Source of the DNA: an uncultured SAR116 cluster alpha proteobacterium
GTDB lineage: Bacteria; Pseudomonadota; Alphaproteobacteria; Puniceispirillales; Puniceispirillaceae
Length of the DNA stretch: 64,000 nucleotides
Assembly (NCBI GenBank): GCA_902523435.1
Contig: CABYZM010000002.1
Coordinates: 1-64,000 of the forward strand
Direction: 5' to 3'
A program made the translations under genes and the position numbers. This document shows positions 48,116 through 56,864 of this stretch, in pieces. Each line of letters opens with the position of its first letter. Positions within the stretch are counted from its first letter, which is position 1. The notes beneath the pieces were generated by a model. It made no database searches. It was not told the DNA's origin and was given only the letters and a program-made list of their open reading frames with translations.

Positions 48116-49384
48116 ATGGATGCTGAACTGATTTACCTTATTGGATTGGACTGGGCTGAATTTGCCTTACGATGGCTGCATGTTGTCACCGCTATTGCCT
48201 GGATTGGATCCTCTTTTTATTTTATCGCTCTTGATCTGGGGCTGCGCAAGGGCAGCAATTTGCCTGATGGCGTTCATGGTGAAGAATGGCAGGTTCATGG
48301 AGGCGGCTTCTACCACATTCAGAAATATCTGGTTGCTCCAGCTGCCCTGCCTGAGCATTTGACCTGGTTTAAATGGGAATCTTATGCGACCTGGCTGTCC
48401 GGCTTTGCGCTAATGGTTGTGGTTTATTATTTAGGCGCTGACCTGTATCTGGTTGACCTAGATAAATCAGAGCTGCCTGCTTGGTCAGCCATTCTAATCT
48501 CGCTTGGCGTTCTAGCTGTTGGCTGGGTGGGATATGATGTTTTATGTAAATCCAGCTTCGGCCAGCAACCAACAGCCCTGATGCTTACTCTATATATTTT
48601 ACTGGTCATTATGGCTTATTCTCTGGATCAGATATTTACAGGACGGGCTGCCTTTTTGCACCTGGGCGCAGTTACCGCCACAATCATGTCTTTTAACGTA
48701 CTGATGATCATTATCCCTAATCAGCGTATTGTTGTTGCTGAACTGAAAGCCGGTCATACGCCTGATGCCCGCTATGGCCAGATCGCAAAACAAAGGTCAA
48801 CACATAATAATTATCTAACACTTCCTGTTATTTTCTTTATGCTGTCCAATCATTATCCGCTGGCCTATTCAACTGATTATAGCTGGGTTATCGCTGCATT
48901 GGTGTTTTTGATGGGCGTATCAATCCGCCATTATTTTAACAGCCGTCACGCTCGCCAAGGCAATCCGATCTGGACATGGGCCATAACCGCTGGCCTATTT
49001 GTCGCTATCATTATCCTATCGCTACTGCCTGCCTTTTTGGACAACAGTGAGGCAGAGAAGACGGCTTCAACCAAGCAAAAATTTACAACTGAACAAATTA
49101 CACTTGCCAATGCAGATGAATTTGAAGAGGTCAGGGATATTGTTCTTGGCCGCTGCAGCATGTGCCATGCGAGCGAGCCGTATTATGAGCGCATCCTCTG
49201 GCCACCAAAGGGGGTCATGCTTGAAACCGATCAGCAGATCATCACACAGGCAAAATCCATCATCATGCAGTCTGCCCTGTCCCATGCCATGCCACCTGCA
49301 AATGTCAGCTATATGGAACCAGAAGAACGCCGGATACTACTGCGCTGGTTTAAAGCCAGCCTATCATCACAAGCTAATCAGTAA
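48116..49384 (+). CDS. puuD: Urate hydroxylase PuuD (membrane urate oxidase with C-terminal cytochrome c domain)
   Basis: WLHVVTAIAWIGSSFYFIALDLGLR, multiple TMs, C-terminal CSMCH heme motif. Confidence 0.92.
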   Translation: MDAELIYLIGLDWAEFALRWLHVVTAIAWIGSSFYFIALDLGLRKGSNLPDGVHGEEWQVHGGGFYHIQKYLVAPAALPEHLTWFKWESYATWLSGFALMVVVYYLGADLYLVDLDKSELPAWSAILISLGVLAVGWVGYDVLCKSSFGQQPTALMLTLYILLVIMAYSLDQIFTGRAAFLHLGAVTATIMSFNVLMIIIPNQRIVVAELKAGHTPDARYGQIAKQRSTHNNYLTLPVIFFMLSNHYPLAYSTDYSWVIAALVFLMGVSIRHYFNSRHARQGNPIWTWAITAGLFVAIIILSLLPAFLDNSEAEKTASTKQKFTTEQITLANADEFEEVRDIVLGRCSMCHASEPYYERILWPPKGVMLETDQQIITQAKSIIMQSALSHAMPPANVSYMEPEERRILLRWFKASLSSQANQ

Positions 49385-49595
49385 GGTGAGGATGCAGTGT
49401 GTTTTTCATGGTGAACCCACAAGCAAAGACATGCCTTAAGCAGGCATAAACAAAGCCTATAAATGCTTTTGAAACGCTATTGCGCTGTCAGGACCACCCA
49501 AACTTGCATGGGGTTAAAAACAACACAAATGACGCTAGAGCATAAGAAAATAGGTCAGTGGTATTCAAGCTCAAACACTCGTCTTTCACGCTAAA

Positions 49596-49763
49596 TTAGT
49601 TTTTAAGATTATTGTGATAATCACTCTGTTTCTTTTTCTGATTTTCATGGAGGTATTCAATTAGATAGAAAAAGGCCATAACACCAACAAACCAGGCCAC
49701 AAACTGATCCTGCAGATGTTCCGTTAACACTGAATCATTCTTATTATTCTGGTCAGATGGCAT
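49596..49763 (-). CDS. Putative 55-aa single-TM microprotein
   Basis: MPSDQNNKNDSVLTEHLQDQFVAWFVGVMAFFYLIEYLHENQKKKQSDYHNNLKN*; its ATG overlaps the 3' end of the upstream GAF gene. Confidence 0.5.
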   Translation of the reverse strand: MPSDQNNKNDSVLTEHLQDQFVAWFVGVMAFFYLIEYLHENQKKKQSDYHNNLKN

Positions 49764-50223
49764 CTTCGACCCTGGCAGTAAACAAATCGCGCAGCAGGCT
49801 GTCCAACTTTTCTGCATATTGCTTGTTGAAAAAAGCATATTGATCAGAATCAATATCCAATACAGCAAACAACCGAGCTGAACTGTCAAAAATCGGTACC
49901 ACCAATTCAGATCGAGTGCTGCTAGAACAAGCTATGTGCCCGTCAAACTGATCAACGTCATCAACAATCTGTATCTGTTTTGATCTGGCGGCAGCCCCAC
50001 AAACCCCCTTATCAAAGGGAATAACAAGACAGCCATGACCACCCTGATACGGGCCAATTTTCAGGATATCTTTATCGACAAGTCGGTAAAACCCTACCCA
50101 ATCAAAGCCCTCTATCTGCTGATATAAATGACATGAAATTGTCGCCATCAGCGCAATTTCATCTGTCTCACCCGCACACAAAGATCTGACTTCATGAATG
50201 GTCTGTTGAAAATCAAGAGTCAT
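49753..50223 (-). CDS. GAF-domain protein, free methionine-(R)-sulfoxide reductase-like
   Basis: FDWVGFYRL, GPYQGGHGCLVIPFDKGVCGAAA, DVDQFDGHIACSSSTRSELVVPIFD; three conserved Cys. Confidence 0.82.
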   Translation of the reverse strand: MTLDFQQTIHEVRSLCAGETDEIALMATISCHLYQQIEGFDWVGFYRLVDKDILKIGPYQGGHGCLVIPFDKGVCGAAARSKQIQIVDDVDQFDGHIACSSSTRSELVVPIFDSSARLFAVLDIDSDQYAFFNKQYAEKLDSLLRDLFTARVEDAI

Positions 50224-50247
50224 CTTCCTGACCTATTCTTGTTGCAC

Positions 50248-50607
50248 CTAATCAGGCTTCGACAAGGTCTTGGGGTTTGCCTGCCAGCGCCGATGCATAA
50301 CATCACTTTTTAAATCCTCACGCAACTTATCATGGGAAACACTGATATCCTGTCTATCCCGAAGTGCTTTCGCAAGCTGAGAACTGGAAAAGGTCTGACC
50401 TGACAGCTTGAACTTATCATCTGCTTGTTCTCGGTTATCCAGCTGCAGATGTGCTGCTAATATTTCGAGGCTGCGTCTAATCATTGCAGCATTATATTTC
50501 TGATTTTCTGGCAATGCAGATGCGATCTGACCTGTGAAATCAGCATAAAGCGCATCTACAAGCCCTTTTATCTGCGAAGATTTTTTGTCTAGTTCATTTT
50601 CTACCAT
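50248..50607 (-). CDS. Hypothetical protein (DUF6285-like), linked to the phosphotransferase gene
   Basis: Size and position next to the APH-like gene and acyl-CoA dehydrogenase; KYNAAMIRRSLEILAAHLQL. Confidence 0.55.
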   Translation of the reverse strand: MVENELDKKSSQIKGLVDALYADFTGQIASALPENQKYNAAMIRRSLEILAAHLQLDNREQADDKFKLSGQTFSSSQLAKALRDRQDISVSHDKLREDLKSDVMHRRWQANPKTLSKPD

Positions 50608-50624
50608 AACGCAAACTCCCTTTC

Positions 50625-51713
50625 TCAGCTGTCAAGATCCGCCCATATGCCTTGTTCAATCTCATCAATCAGATTCAGCATATTCATCTCCATTTCTGGG
50701 ACGAGATAACCTGACAAGGCCAGTTCCAAGGATAATTCCTGTCCAGAATTGTTGCGGGCTGCCTGTTGCAGCGCAATAACTGCCCACCTTATTTCAGCCA
50801 TAACCTGCCAATAGCCGATTGCGGTTACATTCAATAACTGCCCACTTGCGGCTTCATAGGCTCTTTGGAAGGCTGAAAACGTGCCTAAGCCGCCAACAGG
50901 TAGCTTTTCATTTCCAAACCGCCAACATCGAGCACACAGCCAACCAATATCTTCATGCCGATCGCTCCAGCCAGCAAATTCCCAGTCAAGAAGAGCGGTA
51001 CATTTCCCATCTTCAATCAGAAAATTACCTGTTCTGAAATCACGGTGACACAAAACTGGCGAGGCAGCATCAGCCCAAATTGGGAGATGGTCCTCAAGCC
51101 AGTTCAAACTGTATTCCAAAACAGGATGAGCTGTTCCTAAACTATCAAGGGCCGCCCGCATCTGAGCGATTTGAAAACTGGCAGCAGACCCTTCATGGCG
51201 TGGCAAAAAAAACAACAAATCTTCTGATCCTAATCCCTTTGTCTTAAACTTTGTCTGCGGTGTAATTGAATGAAGCTTTGCCATAATATGGCCAAGCTGG
51301 GCTACAAGCTCCGAGCCCTGTTCTGCAAGTCCCGGACTGCGGACAAGCTTGCGGGCCTGTGCCTGACCAGGCATGGCTGTCATGATAAAAAATGGTTGGC
51401 CCAGAACGGCATTATCAGAACAAAAATACAAGGGCTCAGGAACAGTGACCCCCTGCAGAAAAGCTGCCCGCAGTAGCCTGAATTCATCTGGTCTGCTATT
51501 GGATACCGCTACAGCTGATGCCGCATCTGTTCGCAGCACCCAACTCTGGTGTCCGTCATGTGACCCCCCTGTAATCTGCAGCTCTAACAGCCAGTTTTCC
51601 TGAATCGCACCACCTGATAGTTTTTCAATGCGCAAACACTCAAGTCTATCAGCGCCTGTTCGAGTCTGCAGCCATGATAGAACAGGCCCACAATCCTCTG
51701 CCAAGCTGGTCAT
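50625..51713 (-). CDS. Aminoglycoside-phosphotransferase-like kinase family protein
   Basis: LSGGAIQENWLLEL, VLCHRDFRTGNFLIEDGKCTALLDWEFAGWSDRHEDIGWLC; start moved from 51860 to 51713 to avoid overlap. Confidence 0.85.
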   Translation of the reverse strand: MTSLAEDCGPVLSWLQTRTGADRLECLRIEKLSGGAIQENWLLELQITGGSHDGHQSWVLRTDAASAVAVSNSRPDEFRLLRAAFLQGVTVPEPLYFCSDNAVLGQPFFIMTAMPGQAQARKLVRSPGLAEQGSELVAQLGHIMAKLHSITPQTKFKTKGLGSEDLLFFLPRHEGSAASFQIAQMRAALDSLGTAHPVLEYSLNWLEDHLPIWADAASPVLCHRDFRTGNFLIEDGKCTALLDWEFAGWSDRHEDIGWLCARCWRFGNEKLPVGGLGTFSAFQRAYEAASGQLLNVTAIGYWQVMAEIRWAVIALQQAARNNSGQELSLELALSGYLVPEMEMNMLNLIDEIEQGIWADLDS

Positions 51714-51720
51714 ACCGATA

Positions 51721-52917
51721 TCAACCCCACTGCCAGTAATCATTGCCCTGTTCAGCATAGTGACGTGCCAGCACCATCTTATGCACTTCATCAGCGCCAT
51801 CAACAAGACGGGCCTGACGGGCGTAACGATAAATCCATTCCAGAGGTGTGTCCTTGGCATAACCCCGCGCCCCGTTCAGCTGTATTGCTGTGTCCACTGC
51901 CTTATGCAGAGTATTCGCGACATGAATTTTTGCTGATGATATTTCCTTGCGGGCAAAGCGACCCTCATCAAGACTCCAGGCCGCATGCATCACCAAGAGT
52001 CGGCCAATCTGAATTTCATGTGCCAGTTCTCCCATTTTGATTTGGATAGATTCGCGCTCAGCTAGCTTGATGCCAAAACCTTCGCGATGAGCTATATAAT
52101 CTGCCGCAATTTCCATGGACCGCTTGGCGAGGCCCAGCCAGCGCATGCAATGGGTTAACCGTGCAGGTCCCAATCTGATTTGAGTGACTTTCAGCCCGTC
52201 ACCAACCTCCATCAGCCGGTTTTCATCCGGTATCTCAAGTCCCTCAAAGATCAGCTCACAATGCCCGCCATGCTCTTCAGGCCCCATAATCGGGATGCGC
52301 CGCTTAATATGCCAGCCCGGCTGATCTTTGTGAAACAAGAAAGCTGTTAGGCCTTTTCGTGTGTCATTTGAGGTTCTGGCCACAAGAATAAAATGAGCCG
52401 CCTCTTCTGCACCTGTAATGTACCATTTATGGCCGTTTACAACCCATTTATCTCCTTTTTTTTCTGCCGTTGTTCGCATCATTGATGGATCAGATCCGCT
52501 GCCTGGTGCCGGCTCTGTCATGGCAAAAGATGATCTGACTTTCCCATCAATAACTGGCTGTAAAAACCAGTCCTTTTGAGCATCAGTTCCAATCTTGGAC
52601 AACAGATTGATGTTACCATCGTCAGGCGCGGCACAATTCAGGATGACCGGTCCAAAAATTGATCTATTGGCCTCCTCATAAAAGGCTGCCCACGCGCTGA
52701 CAGGCAAGCCAAGCCCACCTCTGTCTTTTGGAGCCTGCGGAGCCCAGAGGCCAGCTGCCTTTGCAGCAGCTCGCTTTTCTTCTAAAACTGGTAGTGCAAT
52801 ATTTTCATGATCATCATAATACGCACGGTCTTCTTCCAGATAAAGAACCTCATCTCCAATAAAGTCTCTGACTTGAGTGCGTAAATCTTCCCATTCAGGG
52901 GTGAGTGTAAAATCCAT
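51721..52917 (-). CDS. Acyl-CoA dehydrogenase
   Basis: FAMTEPAPGSGSDPSMMRTTA, GPARLTHCMRWLGLAKRSMEIAADYIAHREGFG, LNGARGYAKDTPLEWIYRYARQARLVDGADEVH. Confidence 0.92.
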   Translation of the reverse strand: MDFTLTPEWEDLRTQVRDFIGDEVLYLEEDRAYYDDHENIALPVLEEKRAAAKAAGLWAPQAPKDRGGLGLPVSAWAAFYEEANRSIFGPVILNCAAPDDGNINLLSKIGTDAQKDWFLQPVIDGKVRSSFAMTEPAPGSGSDPSMMRTTAEKKGDKWVVNGHKWYITGAEEAAHFILVARTSNDTRKGLTAFLFHKDQPGWHIKRRIPIMGPEEHGGHCELIFEGLEIPDENRLMEVGDGLKVTQIRLGPARLTHCMRWLGLAKRSMEIAADYIAHREGFGIKLAERESIQIKMGELAHEIQIGRLLVMHAAWSLDEGRFARKEISSAKIHVANTLHKAVDTAIQLNGARGYAKDTPLEWIYRYARQARLVDGADEVHKMVLARHYAEQGNDYWQWG

Positions 52918-52977
52918 TCTTTTAATTCCTGTTAATGCAATTGCACCCTTTTCTTTCTATCTGCCTGATAATCCGAA

Positions 52978-53904
52978 TTAAAACCCAACCTTATCTGCCC
53001 CTTTTAGTTTAAGCATGCCTCTGGCTTCGGCAGGAGTGGCAATTTCGAGCCCCATGCCTTCGATTAATTTCCTTACCTGTGTGACCTGTTCGGCATTTGA
53101 TGTAGCCAGCTGTTTTGGTTTAATCCATAAACTGTCCTCAAGGCCAACCCGCACATTTCCACCCATACCGGCAGCCATCGCCGCGATGCGCATCTGATGC
53201 CGTCCAGCCCCTATGACTGACCAGTGAAACTGATCCCCAAACAAGCGATCAGCTGTGCGTTTCATATGCATGACATCTTCAGGATCTGTGCCTATGCCCC
53301 CCAGAATGCCAAAAACTGACTGGATAAAGAACGGAGGTTTAACAATGCCCCGATCTGCAAAATGTGCCAGAGTATACAAATGGCCAATATCATAACATTC
53401 AATTTCAAAGCGAGTGCCATTTTCTGCACAGGTGGTCAGAATATATTCAATATCAGCGAATGTATTTTTAAAAATCAGATTAGTAGAGCCCGCCAGATAG
53501 GGCTCTTCCCAATCATGTTTGAATTCACTGAACCGGCTGAGCATCGGGTAAAGGCCAAAATTCATCGATCCCATATTCAATGAGGCTACTTCTGGCCTGA
53601 ATTGTTCTGCAGGACGCACACGTTCCTGAACCGTCATTGTTGGAGCGCCGCCTGTGGTGATGTTAACAACCGCATCTGTTGACTGTTTGACAACCTGCAA
53701 AATGGGTGCAAACGCCTCAGGGCTTTGATCAGGTCGGCCCGTTTCCGGGTCACGAGCATGAATGTGAACGAGAGCTGCACCTGCTTCTGCGGCTTCAATC
53801 GCTGCTGTAGCAACCTGCTGCGGCGTAATAGGCAAATGCGGAGACATAGAGGGAGTATGAATTGCGCCCGTAACCGCGCAGGTAATCATCACTTTTTTTG
53901 CCAT
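52978..53904 (-). CDS. Beta-keto acid cleavage enzyme (BKACE, DUF849)
   Basis: VMITCAVTGAIHTPSMSPHLPITPQQVA, ALVHIHARDPETGRP, NITTGGAP, VRVGLEDSLWI. Confidence 0.92.
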   Translation of the reverse strand: MAKKVMITCAVTGAIHTPSMSPHLPITPQQVATAAIEAAEAGAALVHIHARDPETGRPDQSPEAFAPILQVVKQSTDAVVNITTGGAPTMTVQERVRPAEQFRPEVASLNMGSMNFGLYPMLSRFSEFKHDWEEPYLAGSTNLIFKNTFADIEYILTTCAENGTRFEIECYDIGHLYTLAHFADRGIVKPPFFIQSVFGILGGIGTDPEDVMHMKRTADRLFGDQFHWSVIGAGRHQMRIAAMAAGMGGNVRVGLEDSLWIKPKQLATSNAEQVTQVRKLIEGMGLEIATPAEARGMLKLKGADKVGF

Positions 53905-53928
53905 GCACTCTCTCCTTCACCTGGGACG

Positions 53929-54864
53929 TTATACCTCTTCTTGGTTACGTTGTTTTTTCCATGCCGACAAGCTGGCCAAACGTTCGTTCCGCCACGCGGT
54001 ACGCCGCAGAATATCGTCCTTACCCAGCCTTGTCTGCCAGTTCTGAACAATGCTTTTGGTCACAGAAGGGTCAAACACTGTCTGCCCAGGAGGTTCTGCT
54101 GCCATATCGCGGAACAGACCGCAATAGCGCTGAAAATAATCTTCAGCCCCTTCAGGAGCATTCAGTTCTATGGTTTCAAACGGACCCATAAAGGCCCAGC
54201 GCATGCCCAGACCATCTTTCATAGTTTTGTCTAAATCCTCAACACTAATTACATCTTCATGCAGTAAGCGCAGGGCTTCTGCTAGCACAGCCCCTTGCAA
54301 ACGGTTAAGTACAAAGCCCTGCTTTTCGGATTTTATTCTGACAGGAACCATACCGCACTCTGCATAGATTTGATGAGCTTTATCCAGTATAGCTGATGAT
54401 GTCCAAGGCGAGCCGCACAGTTCAACAAGTGGAACCAGATGTGGAGGATTCACCGGATGCCCCACAAAACATCTATGCCGCCCAGATAGTTCTTCTGTAA
54501 ACTGAGATGCAATAATGGCAGATGTTGATGAGGCGATTGGTATATTAGACGGGGCTAGCTGGTCAAGTGCCTCAAACAAGCTGCGCTTTATTTCAATACG
54601 TTCAGGACCATTTTCCTGTATAAAATCAGCCCCTTTCAGAGCTGAAACCAAATCACCAGTAATCGTCAGCTTTTCTCGAACAGATTGAGGGTCTGCCAAA
54701 AGGCCATGCCGATGCAAAATTGCTGCTTCCTGCATTACGGTGTCTGATAGCTTATCTAGACAGGCCTCATTCGTATCCTGCATCACTACCTGATGGCCTG
54801 CATGCGCAAATACGACTGCCCAGGCACGCCCAATAAGTCCAGAGCCAATAATCGCAATTTTCAT
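53929..54864 (-). CDS. 3-hydroxyacyl-CoA dehydrogenase-superfamily hydroxyacid dehydrogenase (lambda-crystallin/carnitine dehydrogenase-like)
   Basis: KIAIIGSGLIGRAWAVVFAHAGH, IASSTSAIIASQF, GHPVNPPHLVPLVELCG, GFVLNRLQGAVLAEALRLL. Confidence 0.88.
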   Translation of the reverse strand: MKIAIIGSGLIGRAWAVVFAHAGHQVVMQDTNEACLDKLSDTVMQEAAILHRHGLLADPQSVREKLTITGDLVSALKGADFIQENGPERIEIKRSLFEALDQLAPSNIPIASSTSAIIASQFTEELSGRHRCFVGHPVNPPHLVPLVELCGSPWTSSAILDKAHQIYAECGMVPVRIKSEKQGFVLNRLQGAVLAEALRLLHEDVISVEDLDKTMKDGLGMRWAFMGPFETIELNAPEGAEDYFQRYCGLFRDMAAEPPGQTVFDPSVTKSIVQNWQTRLGKDDILRRTAWRNERLASLSAWKKQRNQEEV

Positions 54865-55021
54865 CATCTGTTCATCCTTATTATCTTCTGCTAACTCAGA
54901 CTGCACAACTGTCTCAGCTGATTGTCAACCATTTGACTTATGCCCGGCAAACAAACACAGTGAGATTGTCCTGTCAGACAGAACAGACATAAAAAATGTG
55001 AGAAGAAACAGGTGCGGAGAT

Positions 55022-55798
55022 ATGGAACTCGGGCTCAAGGGATTAAAACTATTTATCACTGCAGGGGCAAGTGGAATTGGCCGCCAAATTGTTGAAAGCT
55101 TTCTGTCTGAAGGTGCTGATGTGTCAACCTGTGACATTGACAACACTGCATTGGCTGAACTTAGGGCTGCACACCCATCTGTTTCGGCCCATCAGTGCGA
55201 TGTGTCCAACAGTTCAGCCATACAGGCCTTAATAAAGAACACGGCTGATGAGATGGGCGGGCTAGATTGCCTAGTGAACAATGCCGGCATTGCCGGGCCA
55301 ACAGCTCGCATCGAGGATATTGATGATGAGGCCTGGCATAACTGTGTCAATATCTGCCTAAGCAGCCAGTTTTACTGTATTAAGGCGGCTTTGCCCTACC
55401 TGCGTGACAGCAAAAATGCATCCATAGTCAATCTATCTTCTGCTGCTGGAAAATTTGGCTTTCCCCTGCGATCACCCTATGCCGCCGCAAAATGGGGTGT
55501 AGTTGGCCTAACAAAAACCCTGTCTATTGAACTGGGGCAAGATGATATTCGTGTGAATGCCATTTTACCCGGGCTTGTGGACGGCGACAGAATCAGACGC
55601 GTCATTGAGGCAAAATCTCAGCAGAGAGGGCTATCTTTTGCTGATGTTGAAGCAGAGGCTCTATCTTTTTCCTCAATAAAAGATTACGTCAGTCCGAAAC
55701 ATCTTGCTGACCAAATTCTTTTATTAGCAAGTACAAAAGGCCGCATGATAAGCGGGCAGGCTATTTCAATCGACGGAGATACAAAAATGCTTGTCTAG
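55022..55798 (+). CDS. SDR family oxidoreductase
   Basis: LFITAGASGIGRQIV, VNNAGIAG, SPYAAAKWGVVGLTKTLS. Confidence 0.9.
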   Translation: MELGLKGLKLFITAGASGIGRQIVESFLSEGADVSTCDIDNTALAELRAAHPSVSAHQCDVSNSSAIQALIKNTADEMGGLDCLVNNAGIAGPTARIEDIDDEAWHNCVNICLSSQFYCIKAALPYLRDSKNASIVNLSSAAGKFGFPLRSPYAAAKWGVVGLTKTLSIELGQDDIRVNAILPGLVDGDRIRRVIEAKSQQRGLSFADVEAEALSFSSIKDYVSPKHLADQILLLASTKGRMISGQAISIDGDTKMLV

Positions 55799-55911
55799 CA
55801 CCATTGAAAATTCACGTAACTGCCTGATGTTGAATTTTTGAGCAAAAAATTGGACTTCAAAAGTTCAATTGATTAGCCCTAGTATTGTCGAGTGACTGCT
55901 GTTCTAAATTT

Positions 55912-56805
55912 TTATCTCATGAGATCCGCAGCTTTCATCCCTTTTTGAATTTCATAAATAGATTTATTCATATCAGGCTGTGGCTGAGGGATGCGCAAAT
56001 GAATACTTTCTAGACGTGGTTCAAGAATTTGTTCACCGCATAGAATTTGTTGATTAAAATATTCTATATCCTTAAAGGCATCCATACTACCAAATATTGG
56101 AAAAGCATCGGAAGCCGTCATTTCAAAGAACATAAGACGGCGAGACCTATCAGACGTATTTTTTGCAGACCCATGCACGATTCGCCCATGGTGAATGGAC
56201 ACAGAGCCAGCAGGGCCTTTAAGCTCAACAGCGTCTTCTGACTTTAATCCAGCATCTAAAACACTCATACCACCTGCGAATACCCCATTGATGTGGTGGT
56301 TGTATATCGGCCCCTTATGCGTGCCTGGATAAACCATCAATGGTCCGTTTTTTGATTCCATATCATCGATAATAATACCTACCGCTAATACATCATCATT
56401 AGTATAGGGATAGAAAGCCAAATCCTGATGCCACTCAATGGGCGCACCATATTCAGCAGACTTCATGTTTAATTTTGTTGTCCGCAACCGGACATTTGGG
56501 CCAATCAGATCCCTAACAGGGGCAAGAATTGAGTCTGAATATAAAAGCTCTTTGACAACATCACTTTGTTTATGTGGCAACTTTATCCGCCGGATTCGTG
56601 GCACATCCGGCTCATGACTGTCTTCAAGATCAAACTTATCATCTGATTCCGTCATACCAACAGCTAGCAACTCCAGTCTAGCGATCTCGTTGCGAATATC
56701 CTGAATGACATCAAGTTCAAGGTGATTTTCAAGAACAAGATAGCCTGTATCATTAAAAAAACTGACCTGTTCCGCAGTGAGACATTCGCCTTGCATCTGA
56801 GTCAA
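55912..56805 (-). CDS. Phytanoyl-CoA dioxygenase (PhyH) family protein
   Basis: IEWHQDLAFYPYTNDDVLAVGIIID, MVYPGTHKGP, VSIHHGRIVHGSAKNTSDRSRRLMFF (HxD...H metal ligands). Confidence 0.88.
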   Translation of the reverse strand: MTQMQGECLTAEQVSFFNDTGYLVLENHLELDVIQDIRNEIARLELLAVGMTESDDKFDLEDSHEPDVPRIRRIKLPHKQSDVVKELLYSDSILAPVRDLIGPNVRLRTTKLNMKSAEYGAPIEWHQDLAFYPYTNDDVLAVGIIIDDMESKNGPLMVYPGTHKGPIYNHHINGVFAGGMSVLDAGLKSEDAVELKGPAGSVSIHHGRIVHGSAKNTSDRSRRLMFFEMTASDAFPIFGSMDAFKDIEYFNQQILCGEQILEPRLESIHLRIPQPQPDMNKSIYEIQKGMKAADLMR

Positions 56806-56864
56806 ATCTTCCTCCTACTCCTTTTAATAAGTCTTTTCGAACAAACAAGCTCTCCTTAAAAAAT

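Noticed and set aside
49596-49889. 97-aa ORF as annotated in the track
   Set aside because: Its 5' part is antiframe to the conserved GAF gene; only the last 55 codons from internal ATG 49763 are plausible.
51714-51860. N-terminal extension of the phosphotransferase ORF
   Set aside because: Runs through the 3' end of the acyl-CoA dehydrogenase gene and matches no kinase sequence.
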